From: Gordionus sp. m RMFG-2023
Taxonomy: Eukaryota; Nematomorpha; Gordioida; Chordodea; Parachordodidae
Direction: 5' to 3'
DNA: 64,000 bases
Assembly (NCBI RefSeq): GCF_954871325.1
Contig: NC_088775.1
Location: forward strand, 69,169,561 to 69,233,560
Positions 38,030-52,900 of this stretch are shown piece by piece; the stretch's first letter is position 1, and the number at the start of each line of letters is the position of its first letter. A model generated the notes under the pieces. It worked only from the letters and a program-made list of their open reading frames with translations. It was not told where the DNA came from and did no database searches. The translations under genes were made by a program, and so were the position numbers.

Positions 38030-40340
38030 GAAACTATAATTAGATTTTATAATCTGAATTTCTATGTGCTGACGTAAGTAAAGGCCTTCTACCAAGCCTT
38101 TTAATTAGGTCATGAGCCTGGCTTCCAAAGAATGTTAAGGTTAAAGTGACAACGGGTACGAATTTATATTCATCAGGTATGTGCACATATATATTAGTTT
38201 TAAGGTCTTCTGTGTATTTTAAAATATCCTTATTGATGTTGAAGGGTGTGAGGGGGGTTAACGCAGGAAAGGCCCCACGCTAGAAATCGGCCATTCTCCA
38301 GGAACTTGTGTAATTCCATCAGGCTGTCTCCCATCAGTGAAGGGACCCAGGTGTTCTAAAGTAGCAGGAAAGCCCGCGGACTGTTAAACCCATTTAATGA
38401 GAGCATTATATCTGATATGTCGGATTGAACATTGAGTGCTAAAGATACATTGGAGGCAATGACGGCCAGATTGACTTACTGGTTACTTGCACTTGGCCGA
38501 CTCATATGAGACTGAACTGAATTCTTGGTTTGACAGTTCGAGGTAAGGATTTTTAGAGAGAATGTCGTCTAGGTATTCATATCAGAATCGAGGCTAGGAG
38601 GGCATGATCTTCAGGTAACAAGTTGAAAAGAGGTAATCAAAAGACCTTGCAATCATTCGATTATCCCAATCCTTTTGTTTATGGGAGGCTGTTGATATTC
38701 ACAGCAGATTGAGGCTTTCCATATGATGTAGGCTTCGTCGAGCGGCGTATCTGGCAAGGATAGGTGATCAGTTATTTTTTGGGGCTTGCCAATCTGGACG
38801 AGATAAAATCACTGATTAGTAAGGCTATGGGTGATCATAACCCTATACCTCCTTTTATACAGGGAGGCCATGAATTGAAATTGAACTTGAAATTAGTGGT
38901 TTTTCTATATATTTTTTTATTTTTATTCATATGATTTTAAAGATGCCGGATGTTTAGAAATAGCCGTTAGCCGCCTAGCATAGAAGATTTATAAGTGAGA
39001 AGTTGTGCTCCTCCATATTGTTAAAATTATTAGAAGTAGCTAGAAAAAAGGCTACCAATTGGTGAGCCAAGATGTGCTAGTTCCTCGGCCATAATCTCTT
39101 TGAAGGTGTCACAGTTGGAATATTGGAAGATAAGCAGACCGAATTATGTTTTGTAGACATTTAGGAGAAGGCCTATGTTTGGACCATCCATTTGTAAAAT
39201 TTTTAAGACTTTGACTACCTCTTTTGAACTACCGCTTATAATCCCATCACCTATATACCAGAGATGAAAATCCTACTGGTAGCTGACTTTAATTTTTTTA
39301 CAAGATTGTCTATTCCCAGAATAAGATCGAGATTTATTTTGAAGAGAAAAGCCTATATTCTCCATATTGTAGGATGGAAGGGTTAGAATACCAGCTTAGG
39401 ATCTAGGATGCCGCTGGAGTAGGATGGGAAACTATTAATAAAATATTATAGGAAGGTAGCCCGTTTTATTATGTTACAGGGATTGCTAAAATAGATTTTA
39501 ATTAGATATTTATTTAGTGGATTACTTAAAAGTAGATGCGGGTTATATGAGTGGCAGACTAGCAGCCACCTTTGATACCCCCTAGCTGAATTGAAGTGAG
39601 AATAGTAGAGACTTTCTCATAGATTCCAAAGAGGGTACCTATGGTAATTAGGTGTAAGTCTTTATTGAATTTATTAGGGCGCTTAGCTTTGCTCCAAACA
39701 GAATTGGTTTGGCTAAGATAGGTACGTCACCAGATCCTGTTACAAAGAATAGTTACACTGTTGAGTAGAGTAGTTTAGTTTGAGAGCTTAAAGATGGAAG
39801 GTTAGGTCTTGGAAGTACAACAGTCTCATGCCATCTGCATGATCTTTTTTAAAGTTGAGATCGCTTTTCTCACTCCCTCTGGAGTAAATTCTTTTGGATA
39901 AGATGTGTGAATTACACTAGGTAATTCAGTTTCTGATGTGGATAATGCTTCATAGCTAATTGAGTATTGGTTTGAAAGTTAATGGGGACCAGCATGTCTG
40001 ATGAAGAGGCTAGAATTGATTTTTTTCCCACTATATTTATCTTTATCTTAAAAAAATTAATGGATAACTTAGTTTAGGTTATGTCCATTGAAATGTTATC
40101 TAAATCCGTTAACCTGTTCTTAATTTGCTAGGTGAGTGACAGCTTGCTTTTGTCAATTGGAACTTGAAAGGCATGGAAGCCATAAAAAAAACTTTTTCCG
40201 TACTGTGGGGAGTTAAACCTGGTTACGTTATTTAGTTTCACTGAATTATTTAACCACGAGTAGGCTACCCGAAGGATTCTTGATTTGAATTCATGTACTA
40301 GGTAAGGCTTCATTAACCGATAAGTTATTGACGCCAACTA
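38030..40340 (-). pseudogene. Decayed LINE-like reverse transcriptase element
   Basis: Read on the minus strand from 40.3 to 38.0 kb, peptide pieces follow the order of a known metazoan RT family. FTPEGVRKAISTLKK is near 39,900; GGIKGGC near 39,570; WYIGDGIISG (the catalytic Y..DG box) near 39,250; LAHLGSPIG near 39,065; GRQPDGIT near 38,320; and a C-terminal LIKRLGRRPLLTSAHRN near 38,080. The RPDG and His/Cys pieces suggest a C-terminal restriction-like endonuclease, as in R2-type LINEs. This is inference, and the clade is unassigned. It has many stops and frame changes. Composition is visibly GC-richer than the surroundings. Confidence 0.6.
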
Positions 40341-40817
40341 TTCTATATAATAACTAGCTATATAGATGAAAAATAGTGGATGATTAGAAATTTGTTTTTA
40401 ATTTGATGAGATGACTAAAAATATTTCTTCTTTTAATAAAGTATTTTAACGATAGTCATTTCAACAAATCACAAATTATCCAGAACTAAAGATTCTATCG
40501 ATCCATCACTTGACACAAATCAAATAAGATATTTTTTAGTAAATTACTCAAGAAAATTAAATTTGAATATTAGTTTATTTAGTTAACTCTTGGAAATCGC
40601 ATATACTAACCATAGCCTATATAGGCTTTATACGATCCAACATATTATATTTTTTGAATCTATTGATGTGGGATATTATTAAAAGCATTATAGACCTGCT
40701 GAGCGATGACATGAGCCATCACATTAATAAAATCAAGCTAGGTATCTGACTAGAATTTTTTATCTGATTGATTATATATGGATTTGTAAAATATGTTATT
40801 CCATATTTTATTTTAAT

Positions 40818-40975
40818 CTAGTTTTTTATCTCTCTTTTGTTTAGCCTTAAATACACTTCAATTAAAAATAGTTTTTTTATCCCTCTTTTGTTTTGTCTTA
40901 AATACCTATAAATTAAATAAAGTTTGTTTTAGATCTCTCTTTTGTTTGATTTAATCACATTAAAAGTAAAACATA
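40818..40975. repeat. Three tandem copies of a ~52-bp unit
   Basis: Each unit has the form AGTTTTTTATCTCTCTTTTGTTTxGxCTTAAATACAC (two blocks) followed by an A/T spacer. The three copies are diverged but clearly in tandem. Confidence 0.65.
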
Positions 40976-41148
40976 TGGTTTTTGTGTTTTCTTTTAATCA
41001 GGGGGTTTTTCATACTTTTGAGTTCCTTAATAAGGTGTTCAGTAAATATAAATTAGATTAGATATTTAGGTTTCGCCCTTAATCCAAAGGTATAATTTGA
41101 GTTGTGAAAAGTATAGGGGGGTAGGTTTAATCCCCAATTATGTAAGAT

Positions 41149-42390
41149 TAGAGAACTGCACGGGCTGTCCGTAGCCCGACCCGACATTAAAAAAAAATAT
41201 TTTTCGGGATCGGGCTCGGATCGGGTTGTAAGAGCTGTCCGACCCGAAAATAATATCTATAATCATTATAATTAATAATGTAAAAATTATAAAACCATAT
41301 TATTTTTTATTTATGAAATTTTATCCTCCAAATGTCATTCAGAATAACATGTCATTTTCAATTATTATTTTATAATTTACATAACAACCATATACGAAAC
41401 TATTTTATGTGATTATATTTTAGTACATTGCATTGTTAACGATATTATTACATACTTTACTTTAATCATATTCTATCAAAATAAAATATATTTTACTAAT
41501 ATCTATTTAATTAAATAGCCTCATATTTTCATAATAAAAAAATTATTTAAATGGATGCCAAATATAAAAAAATTGGTGAAAGGATTAAGAGCAATGAATA
41601 TAATAAAATAAGGAAAAATGCCAATGGCAAATTTGAGGTCTGGAAAAAGTTTTCATTTATATATTATTATGTAAGTTGCAATTTATATATATAATTTATT
41701 AGGCACAACTCAACTAAAAATGCCTATATTTACAATAGAGTAAAAACTAAAAAGACTCAATTTAACAATTGATAGCCTTTTTGGTACTAATCCCAAAAAA
41801 CTCAAAAGCTGTACCAAATTAAAAAAAAAGTGTACAAAGGTGCTTACCATGTTTTGTGGACGCGATTTGAGCATTTTATACAATCCATGGGAAGGATTTG
41901 TTGCCAATATTTTGCAAAATTAGCTCAATATATGAAAATTTTAATATTAAAAGCATCATTAAATCCTACGACAAATTCTAGAAATTTAACAGATACTGCT
42001 GATGGTATACGCAATAAATTATATCGAAAATTAAACGCATATATGGAAAAGGTCGATGTGCTGGTAATAAATATATGAAAATATGGTTAAATTTTTTATA
42101 ACTTTTAAATTCGATTGTATTTTAACTTTTTTATAATATTTTTTACAAATTAAATAAAATGCAACTTAATATATTTATATATCTTGATTAGATTATAGCC
42201 GTCAAATTAACTTTTATGGTGGCGATGAATAAATACCCATAAATTTTTTTAGGTTATAATATTTCAAACTCAAATTGTAAAATTTCGGGCTCGGGTTGGA
42301 GTAAAAAATGTGCGCTCGGGCTCGGACAAAGTTTTTTAAATTCAGGCTAGGGTCGGGCTCGGGCTGCGAAAAATACTTTGCAGACCTCTA
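41149..42390 (+). mobile_element. hAT derivative of the GC-rich MITE family, with transposase remnants
   Basis: Perfect 8-bp duplication TGTAAGAT (41,141-41,148 and 42,391-42,398). Ends TAGAGAACTGCA and TGCAGACCTCTA; GGGCTCGG/CGACCCG blocks occur near both ends. Interior pieces resemble a hAT transposase: GKFEVWKKF at about 41,625-41,652 (start of a BED-type finger) and an open stretch 41,830-42,078 ending near ASLNPTTNSRNLT. This larger copy may be close to the parent of the short GC-rich MITEs. Confidence 0.8.
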
Positions 42391-42399
42391 TGTAAGATA

Positions 42400-43846
42400 A
42401 AACTAACACAACTCCTTTTCGCAAAAACATTTTCTTACTTTGCGCCAATTTTATTTTAATTTATAATTGCGCCTTTTATTTTCTCTATAAAAGGGACTAA
42501 TCTTATGTTTATGAGATATTATATTTTTGGTTTATAAATTTTTATAAATAATTTTTTTTGTATGTGATAAAATATAAATAAAATTCTGTCTGTTTAATAT
42601 TATTTTTATAATTGATCCCATGGACTAACTGGGGTATCTCCAACTATACTACCCTTAACTGAAATTCAGAATTTAAAAAACTCACGAGTGTGGAAATACT
42701 AATATTTCATATCATATTTTGTAATAATAGTTATCAAAGTTATTGCTGAATATTTAAATTTTAAGCATAACATTAAAATAATGTCCTAATTCCATTTAGT
42801 CGTAATTACAGAAGGGGCATTCGACTGTTCCTAATTGAACCTGATTATAACCTATAAATTAGATTTTATTATTTAAATATTAAGTGATTTATTTTTAACC
42901 CCCCCCCCACCCTCGTAGCAGAATCTTTCACTGATATCTATAGAAAAGCGGGCTGCGGGGGTGGGGACTCATTTTTTCACTTGGTTTCTGGCGAGTTATA
43001 GCCAAAAAAATAGATTTTGCAAGTCTCTAATAGACATCAATCTGTAAACGAAAAGTATGCGCATTGAATTAAAATATTTTTAAATTATATTTTTATTATT
43101 AACATATAAATAGCGTTTATATATAGTAATTGTATATTTATATAAAAATATGAATATCAAAATATTTGCTGTAAATTTATATTAAATTTTTTTTAAAAAT
43201 TATATATATAAAAAAAATAATAATCACAATATAGATTTACGAACGATATATTTTTTAAAAAATATTTTTGCTTTAAAGCTGTAGAACCGAACCGTATTAA
43301 AAATTGATAATTATAATTGTTTACATTTTGTTATAAAACAAATTGATCATTAAAAAAATAAATAAAGCTCAATCCTTATCTTTTAAATATCTATTATATT
43401 TAGGGTAAAAAAACATATTGCTCAAGTATATCAATAAAATATTTCAAGTACTCAACATTATCCAAGAGTTAATTCCTTATATAAATTATGACATTTAATA
43501 CATATTTTGTAAAATGGAAAAGAAGAAAAAATACACCTAAATTAATTTTGTGTTGCCCCTATTATAGTATTACAAATATTGATGAATTATCCAAATATTT
43601 TTTTTAAAAAAACGGTGATAAAGTTAGAACTAACGTTACATTACACTTAAAGCTTAATTTATAGCAATAAGAAGGAAATCAATTTTGTTGATAGTTTGAA
43701 ATAAATAATACAACTTTATAATAAAGCAGAGTAAGTAGAATAAATGAGAATACATTGTATGCAAATATAATTATATTATTAATTCTTTATAAATGGCTAG
43801 ATTATTTTTGATGTCGAAATAACAAAAAAAAATTGGTTTGATTTAA
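42400..43846. other. Downstream flank of FMNL
   Basis: Would contain the FMNL 3' UTR and polyadenylation site, which I could not place. A short C run and GC-rich patch at 42,900-42,965 is probably a repeat end. Confidence 0.4.
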
Positions 43847-43917
43847 TTATCGGGCCATATAAATAGCAGATTTTCTAGGAATATTGTCAGATGCGCGGAA
43901 TGGTTCTTTTTTTAAAT
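43847..43917 (-). CDS. FMNL: FMNL terminal exon (DAD end, stop)
   Basis: A 71-nt last exon that completes the DAD as [20 protein letters not shown] and stops at TAA. Acceptor taacag after an A/T-rich tract. The DAD binds the FH3 region in the inactive protein; a basic cluster after it is expected, and here only scattered Arg/Lys are present. No clear AATAAA was identified close downstream. Confidence 0.88.
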
Positions 43918-46900
43918 CTGTTATATTATTATTTTAAAAAACATATAGATTAGATATAATAGTCATAGAAGATGGTAGGCTATATAATAAATACCCATAT
44001 ATTCTCATTTCAATCTTAAGATTGGCTTAATTTTTGCGCCACTAATAATTGATTTAGATGCTTAAGGCACCAACATATGACCATTGTTGAGATCTCTAGT
44101 ATTATATCTCACAATTTAAAAAAAAACAAGACTCCAAAGATATTATTTATGTAACCAGTGAGAATATCTTCCAAGGCCCCGTGGTAAACTTGATCTTGGC
44201 TCATTAGTTGCGTTTTAGATGCAACGTGATTAGAGTAGTTGATCCCATTTTCATTTGAAATTTCTTTTTCATTTGTACCGTTGCTGACAAAATTGCCATT
44301 CTCCACTGATTTTTGGGCAATATTAGGGTTATGAGTTATTACGATCTTATTGTTGTTCTGTTTGCGTTTCAATTCGCTCATTATTATATTGTTGCCCTGT
44401 TGATCGTTCTAAGATATATTATATATAATTTTTAAAAAACACACAATCTTGTAGATCCTTAAATATAAATAAAGGAATGATTTGAAGAGTCCAATAAAAT
44501 CAAGCTGCTAAACCCGAGAATTTTTTTTAGCCTGCTTTGTTTTTAATTTTTTTTAGGTGAAAATATATTGGATGTTTTTCAAATCGATATCGCCAAACAT
44601 ATTAATGTAGATTGTTTAAATCAGTTTGGCAAGCAAAATGATTATTTTTTTAGAAGATGATGATGATTTAGAGACACGTTTCCCAAATATAAAATAATTT
44701 TTTATTTATATATGTCACTTACCGACAATGGGCGTAAGCAGGCAAAGTTCTTCCGTATATTGCCAACATATAAATTAAAAATACAAAGTTCATTACCAAA
44801 TTGTTTGAAATTTATATATCTATTCTACATACACCATGCTGAAATATATTTCCGGTAAAATTAGATTTTTTAAATTTAAAAAATGTGTTAAATATTCTTG
44901 CATGTGTAGAAATATCATATAAATTTCCGACAATTTGGTATGATAATGGATATATTGTCTGATCACGCACATTATATTATATCTATAAAATATTATTATA
45001 TGTCATTTATTGTTTAACTATATAAAATTTATGCATTCAATCTATTATAACCTTATTTGTAATATATTAGACCACGTATAGAATTAAATTAAATAAGCGT
45101 ATTATATTAAACCTTATTGCAAAATTATATCAGTAATATTAAAGTTTTTTAATAACCCACCAATTCTAATAAGTTAAAACAAATAAAGGAGATTTAAATC
45201 CTTTATAAAAAATTAATGTATGTATAAAAAGCAGCGGCTCATTTTCTATTAATAAAATGGTCTTAATTTTCACCCAATTATATTTTTTATATAATATACC
45301 CCCGTCAAATGACGGGTAAATCAGAAAATTACCCTCAATTTGATAAAAAAAACCTAATAAAATAGCCTATTAATAAATGAAACAAATATAATATCTAATC
45401 ATCTAAAAGATTTTAAATTAAAAATTAAATACCAATGTTTAAAATGATAAGTGCTATAGAGGTTAAAAGAAACTAATGTTATAATTTAAAATCAATATAG
45501 TAGTTTTGATAATTTTTAAAAATAGGAGGCAAATATTTCTTACAATAGTTTTAAGCACTAAATATTCTATCAAATTGTCATTTTGTAAGCACCCATCATT
45601 TGATGGACTAATTTACTAAGGTTTTTCATCAAATTATTTACCGATTTACCCTTCAAGATTTATTAGTAAGTTATATAACGTTTTGCTAATGTTAAAATTA
45701 AAAACATGTTATTGACTTAGCATAAACATCATTCACATTCGTACTTAGTTAACCTGACTGAAACTGATAAGCTTAAAACACTTGAAGGTAACCCGTGGTT
45801 AAAATAATTAAACATATTACATGAAGTGCGTTGTCATTACTAAAGAATTTACAGAATACTTCATACCTTTAAGCGTGACTTGTTATTTATAGATTTGCCG
45901 TTGTGCAAACTATTGTTATTGTTGTCTCCTGCATTCTTAATCTAAAATAATTTTTAAATAAAACTTGTTTTAAATATGATGCAATATATTGTAACCTTTT
46001 TAGCCTCCATTTTCGTTTCGTTATCACATTGAGCTTGCTATATAAATTAAAAAATTTTTTTTATAGGAAACGTACACCAATAAAATATTCTAATGTCGAA
46101 TAATTAATTTATTAAAATATTATAATTTTAAGTTGCAATCTTCATGATATAATTAATATAAGCCGAGCTTAATATCAGTAAAATATCCTGACATAAATGA
46201 GTATTTGTTAAATAAGCTCTATGCACAACTTACCCAAGCTAAGGCAGTTGATAAGAGAACTTTTAGATATTGAGCATATGTAGACATTTATCTATTGTAT
46301 CAGGTGGTTAAAGCAAGATCAGAAATCAAAATATTGCCAAAGTTATGGTGTATGTTCCCTTATTTAACAAGTTTTTAAATGCGCGGGAAAATATGTTTAA
46401 GAATTAAATCCTGTAACAGTTTATTCGCTAGTTATCACCCTTATATAAAAATAGCTTTTAGAATTGTAAAATCGAAATCCATTTATGTTCACATTCACTT
46501 TTATAGTTGTGAAACACCATGTTGAAAACCTTGAAACCACAACATTAGCATATCTCGATAATTTAAAAAAAATAAACAACTCATAACATTGCCATGCTAT
46601 ATACTTTCTTAAAATTTTTTTAATTTAAATTCAACAACATTTTGACCTGCCGAATATAAAACTCTGCAATGATTATCTTTTTGTGTATCAATATGTCCAT
46701 AATTCAAAAATTATAGTATAGTGCATCATAATTACAATTATATAAATAAAATTTGCAAAAAAATTCCTATAAATTATATGGCAAAATTTGATTAAATATG
46801 ATTTAAAATAATTTAATTATTGTCTTAAGATATAAAATGAGAATTACAATACCTTGAATTGTTTAATAAATCGTAAAAATAGCGGGAAAAATGAATTGGG

Positions 46901-49900
46901 AGGAAGGGCTTTAGATGTTTCTCCAAAATATTCAACGACCTCGTAATAAGATTCCTAATATAGTATAGTAAAAAAATAAATAAATAATACCATTATAATT
47001 AGCAATAAACGGCCAAATGCTATATTATATGCTGTCAAAGGATATCATTTTAAAATATAAAATATATAATTAAATTTTATGGTAAAAATCCTTTTCTAAA
47101 TCCAGTTCATTTCTTGGCGGACCTATATTCTGAGGAATTGGTCAAAAAATGGTGAGTTATATATTCTAGAGATAAACAAGCAAGTCCGACCCAATTGGGC
47201 TGAATTTTATTTTGGATTGGACCTAAAGTTTAGAATTTTTGTAAATTTAAAATTAATTTTTCTCCAATAATTAACAGTATTTTCTCAATTCAAAGTTAAA
47301 ACAAAAACACGTACTTAATTCTATTTGTTATTCTTTTGTATATTTTGATAAAAATAGGCTTCGTTTTGTAATTTTGACTTGAGCAGGGGATAAAATATAA
47401 AATAAAATTTATTTGGCCTTTCCATAAGGGAAAAAAACGAAGCGTTTCTCAGACAATAATTTTATCATTTGAGTCCAAATTGTCAGGCGAGTTTTAGTCA
47501 TACCTATCCTATACTTTTCTTACTTAATTTTCTTTTATATATAAAAATTTTAATATTCATAACAGCTTTAATAGTAATTCATAGATGGTATTATATAAAG
47601 ATTTTCGATGAGTATCTTAATGGGATTAGGCAAAAAATAATCCTGTAAGAGATATAAATGCGTAATTTTATAAGGAAAAATAACATCAATTTATCATTAT
47701 TTCCAGGGATAAAAGATTTAATTACTCATCTTTAAATTTCGGATAGGGTCGGATAAATAATATATTTTTCGTTCGAGAAGGGACAAGAAAATCATTCTGA
47801 AAAAATCGGGATGACCTGGCCAAATCGCTCAATGCACACCTATATCTTTACCATCTTCCCAACAAAAGGGAATACCTTACTTATAAGCTTTCCACATATT
47901 TTAAGCCTTATCAACAAAATATATAATATATAAAGCTCTGCAAAGTAATTCCTTCGGGCCGCAAAACCGAATCTGACTTCCCGACCCAAGCACATATTTT
48001 TTGTTCCAGCATGACCCGATTAAAATTATTCTGAAATTTAAGTTTAAATACTATATCCAAGAAAAAATTAAATATATTTATTCACATATTGCCATCTTAA
48101 ATAAAAAGAATTTTTATTGATTTGGGAAATGATTCGTGTAAGATAAAATATAGCATGTGATTCTGATTGACATTTCTATGAACAAAATTATTATTGAGCA
48201 TTCTAATATTTAATTTTTGGGTCGGTTTACCTCTTACAGCTCGACCTGAGTTCGATAGTTTTCAATGTCCGAAGTCGACCCGAACCCTTTGGGCAGCCCA
48301 TGCAAGTCTCTAATCATATAAGTGTTTTACTAATGAATCGTTTAAAAGCTAAAAATCCAGTGTACTTTCCTGATAATAAAGATTCTCCTTATAGGTTTTA
48401 AATTGTGATATATTATTTAAAAATAATCAACTCGTAAATTTATCTGTAAAAAACAAATTATATGGTAATTTATTTGGATGTAAGATGTTAAACTTCTCTA
48501 ACAATGTGATATGTAATTGTTGAAGCGGGATCTTTAAAATATATAATTCCATTTAGATAAACCTGAATACTTTTATTTCTATTACATTAAAAAAGGAAAT
48601 ACCTCGGCCGATTTGGCTTCCACCTTAGCTTTATTAAGTTTATCCTGGGAACAACTAAGGAAATCTTCCAAGATGAGCAAGGTTTCTTTGGAATTAGTCG
48701 ATGGGTTTATCGGGTTAGACTTGCGAGCGTTGTATTCTTTGGTTGTATCCTCCATGCCTTTAGTTAATTCGTGGACATCGGTCATTATGTTTTCTAAGGA
48801 AGCTGGAATAAAAGTTAAAAAAAAATGGGGAAAAAAATAAAGTAAATTATTTTAAATTATTATTTTGACATAAACAAGTGAAAAATCCTATTTAACAAAT
48901 ACATTGTGGAAACTTGATCAAGAGAATCTAATTTTATTTTTTAAAAAAATAATTAATCTTTAGCCTTTTGGGGAGAATTAGTAATCAATATAATATAAAA
49001 TATCTCATTATGTAGTAATTGGAACAATATGATAATTAGTTAAATAATGAGGATATTCTTTTTTAAAATGTTATATAAATATATTTTATTAAAAAAAACC
49101 ATCCACTGCCTTTTCTATGTATCTCAGTTCGGTGTCGAAGGTGAGTAGAATCGGGAAATGATAGTTGATGGTATGAACTATGTAATGCAATAAGCTTGTC
49201 TCTTTATTTGATGGGGCTTTCAGGATGGTAAGCTTAGATAATTTTATTAAGAAAAAATTATAAAGTTGATTTAATTGAAATCAGTTTTATAAAAAATATA
49301 CCCTATAAAAATAAATTAAAGAGTTATAAAATAGGCATGATAACTAAAAATTCAATTAAATACTTCAATATGGATAGATTATAATAAAATCGTAATATGA
49401 TTTGAAATATTTTTACTAATTTTTTTTTGATTATGTTTCGAAAAGTTAAAAATATATGTAAATTTATCCTCCAAAACATAATATATATCTCCTCCCCCCA
49501 ATAAATATGGAAAACACAATTTAGTACTGTATCAAGAGATTGTATTTTGAAACCGTAGACTCCACCCTTTCTAGACGAATTAAGGTAATTTCCGAAGGCT
49601 AAAATAATTTCGAAGATTTTCTTCAATTTTTCACTATTCCTTATTGACTTTGATGCTACGATCAATGAATGAATTTGCTGTAAATATTAAATTATAAATT
49701 CATTTTGTTACCCAAATAATTCCAAAATAACTTATATTTAAATACTAAAATGAGAAAAAAAACACGATTTGATGAATAATGGTTATATATTCTTAAATAT
49801 ATGATTATTTATAAAAATTAGCAAATCTTAAATGTACAGATCGTTATCCAAAATTGCTATTTTCGTAATTTTACAATATATCGCTAGAAGTATTCTTATA

Positions 49901-52900
49901 AAAAAAGTTGGGTTGCATTCACAGCGAACGCGATTTAATAGCTCATCGATTATATAAAAATTTTTATTTTTAGAAATTAATAAGGAAAAATTGCTGGCAT
50001 TAAAAGATTTAATACATTCGATCATCTACTAAATCGAGCCCATCGTAAGTGTAGCCTTACTCGGGTAAATTCAGTGCAGCCGATATTTCTGCGAAAGAGT
50101 GTTTAAATAGAAAATGTTAACTAAAAATAAATTTTCTTTTTTATAGCTGATATCGAAAATATTTTAGGAAATGAAATTTAAAAGTGCAAAAGACGTGTTT
50201 GCCCCGTCCCTTAGGACGCCACTGTATAAAATAAATTTAATTTTAATAGACATATTAATGATTGAGTCGAAATGATGAAAACAAATTCGTTATAAAATTT
50301 AATTTTATATATATATACCGGCGTTATTAGATGAACAGTTTCGTGGAAATTCCCCATGAAAGACATGATGGAAAGTTTGTTATGAAGTCTTTCAACTTTG
50401 CACAGTTGCTGCAAAAATTTGTCCTCGGGGGTCAACTTAGTGATTGGCTTTCCCTCTGATTCATACGTTTTGTAAGCCTTTTTCTTTGAAATTTTTTTGA
50501 AAATGAATGCGCAGAATTTATTTAAAACTTTTTAAATGTTAAAACAGAAGGTTGAACGATTGAATAATAAATCAAATACCTCCTGGTTAAAAATATATAG
50601 GAGATCTGGCTCTAAATTAGGTCTCAAATAATTCGTTTTTTTAAATTTTTATTTCATTATCATTATTTAGCAAAATTTTCTCAGTAACATGGGCCGTTTA
50701 GCCTTAAAAAGGGAGCATGAGTTGAGCTAATCCAAATATCAAATAAAATTTTTTATCTGACTATAATGTTTGGATATTTCTTTTCTTAAGTACAATGCAT
50801 GCAATTTAACAGTGAGAACACGAACTATATATCTATTTACAGTTGAAACCGTTTAAATGCGATTTTTTTTTGAATTTATTCGGTATTTATGCGAAATTTT
50901 TAGTGATTTATTTCATTTTTTTTATTGAATAAAAAAATAGATATTTAGAAACGTTTCAGAATTTTCCTAAACTAGTTTACTTGCAATAGATTTAATTCGC
51001 TAAATAAGTCTCTCACTATTAAACATTATGTATATTTAGGAAGTTTGATTAAATAAATCTCTCGCTTCGCAATTATTAACATTATATGAATATAATAGGG
51101 ATTTAAAAAACTGCATTCATTTCTTAATTAACTGGTACGATCATATTTAACATTTTTCAAACAATAATTTTAACATGGCGCATTTTTCCCGCATTTGAGA
51201 ATATTGAATTTAAAAGGTTTCAAATATGTTAATTTTTTTATACCTTTATTACAGGGTCTGAAATATGTATTTTAGAATAAAATTTAAAAAAGCAGGTAAA
51301 ATTATAAAAAGTTTCAAAATGGTGTAAAAATATTATCAAAATAAACAGATATACTCTATATTTTATATAAATTAAAATAATTATGAACAATAAAATTTCG
51401 TTAAAATACTCAATTATATTAATATTTAAAAACAAACTTTAGAATAATTAGTATTATTCGAATTGTATATATGTTTATTAGAATTTAATTTACGTTTACT
51501 TTTTGAATAGACTTACTCTATATAATTATTATAAAATGCTATTTTTTCAAATAAAAGTAATAGCTTAATAATGTTATATGATAGGACTAGAAAAATAAAA
51601 AAGTGTAGTTTTGGTTTCGTTATTTCAATGCTCTATATTCTAATTCAAATATTAAAAAATAACGCATGTTTACAAAAAATGGCATATAAAGAAAATACCT
51701 CATTTTCGGTCGGTAGCATTCTTAACAAAATATCGACAGTTTCGAGATCTAACACTTTGAGATCCAGGTTATTAATAGCCTTCATTATCTCATTATCTTC
51801 CATTTCCAAGCGTCTCCGCGTGATAGCTTGATTATAAATAAATATAAAACATAATAAACCAGTGGGGTCGGTAGAGAGGGTGAAGTATGTCAACGCGCCC
51901 AAATTTAATCTGAGCAGGCCAGTATTATTTATTTAATCCTGATGTTTTTTTGGCTCGCAAATGATAGAACATTAGATTTGAATGAAAAAAAATTCTTTTA
52001 CATTTATTAAACCAACACCCCCCCCCCCTCCTTCAAAAACAACATTTACAAAAGAGGAAATAAATTAAAAATTACCCAGATTTCTTATCCTAGTAGATTC
52101 CAATACAGTATTTAGATCTTTTCCTTTATTTTTACCGAATCCCATATAACTCATAATGCCGTTCACATTACTTATCAAATTATTTCCGTTGCAATCTATG
52201 TTATTCAGATTTCCATCTTTCTCCCTAGCGGGATGCGAATTATTAAGAGGATTGGATAAATCATTCTTTTGCAATCCCAATTTGAAGAGTTCTTCAAATG
52301 TGTCAAAATCTATCACCTGTTAGTTCACAATTAATTGTAATATTAAGATACCGAATGTGGGAAGAAGAGTTTTAATATTTTTTTCTAGTAACTAATGTTA
52401 TTTCCTCTGTATAAAAGTCAAAGATAATTTGTAGCAACTTTTTTAAAATTCAAATTTAGCAATTTAAATAATAACTTTTTATTATTCTACACAAAATAAG
52501 CAAGGTAAGGAAATAATTTATATGTTGTGAACATATAGATATTGATTTAAAATAATGTTGTTTTCTATAAATCATATAATTTTTAAGTCCAAAAAAAATT
52601 TGATGAATTTCTTTTAAGCAAGGATATTATACATTTAATAAGGCTTCATCTTCCAGGTCATTGAAAATAGTTCCTTTCAGTTGACGCGGCTTGAGTGGCA
52701 TCCAATTTAACATGGGTAATCGGTATTTGGTTTCGATTCTCCTTTTGATAGTCATGGCTATATCAAAAAAATATATAGCAAACTTGAGTATAAATTTCTG
52801 TAATTATAACTACCTAGGCAATATCATAATCTGCATAATCCATTGGAATTTTTAAAACCTTGAATAATGCATTTCCATCGCAAAAATAATTACAGGCCAA

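Noticed and set aside
44417-48602. Further FMNL exons between those listed
   Set aside because: The listed exons already join in phase with no missing conserved block, so extra exons are not needed, though short alternative ones cannot be excluded.
52018-52028. C run as a telomeric or regulatory motif
   Set aside because: A short homopolymer within an FMNL intron; similar C/G runs at 11,040, 35,950 and 42,900 are also isolated or transposon-end features.
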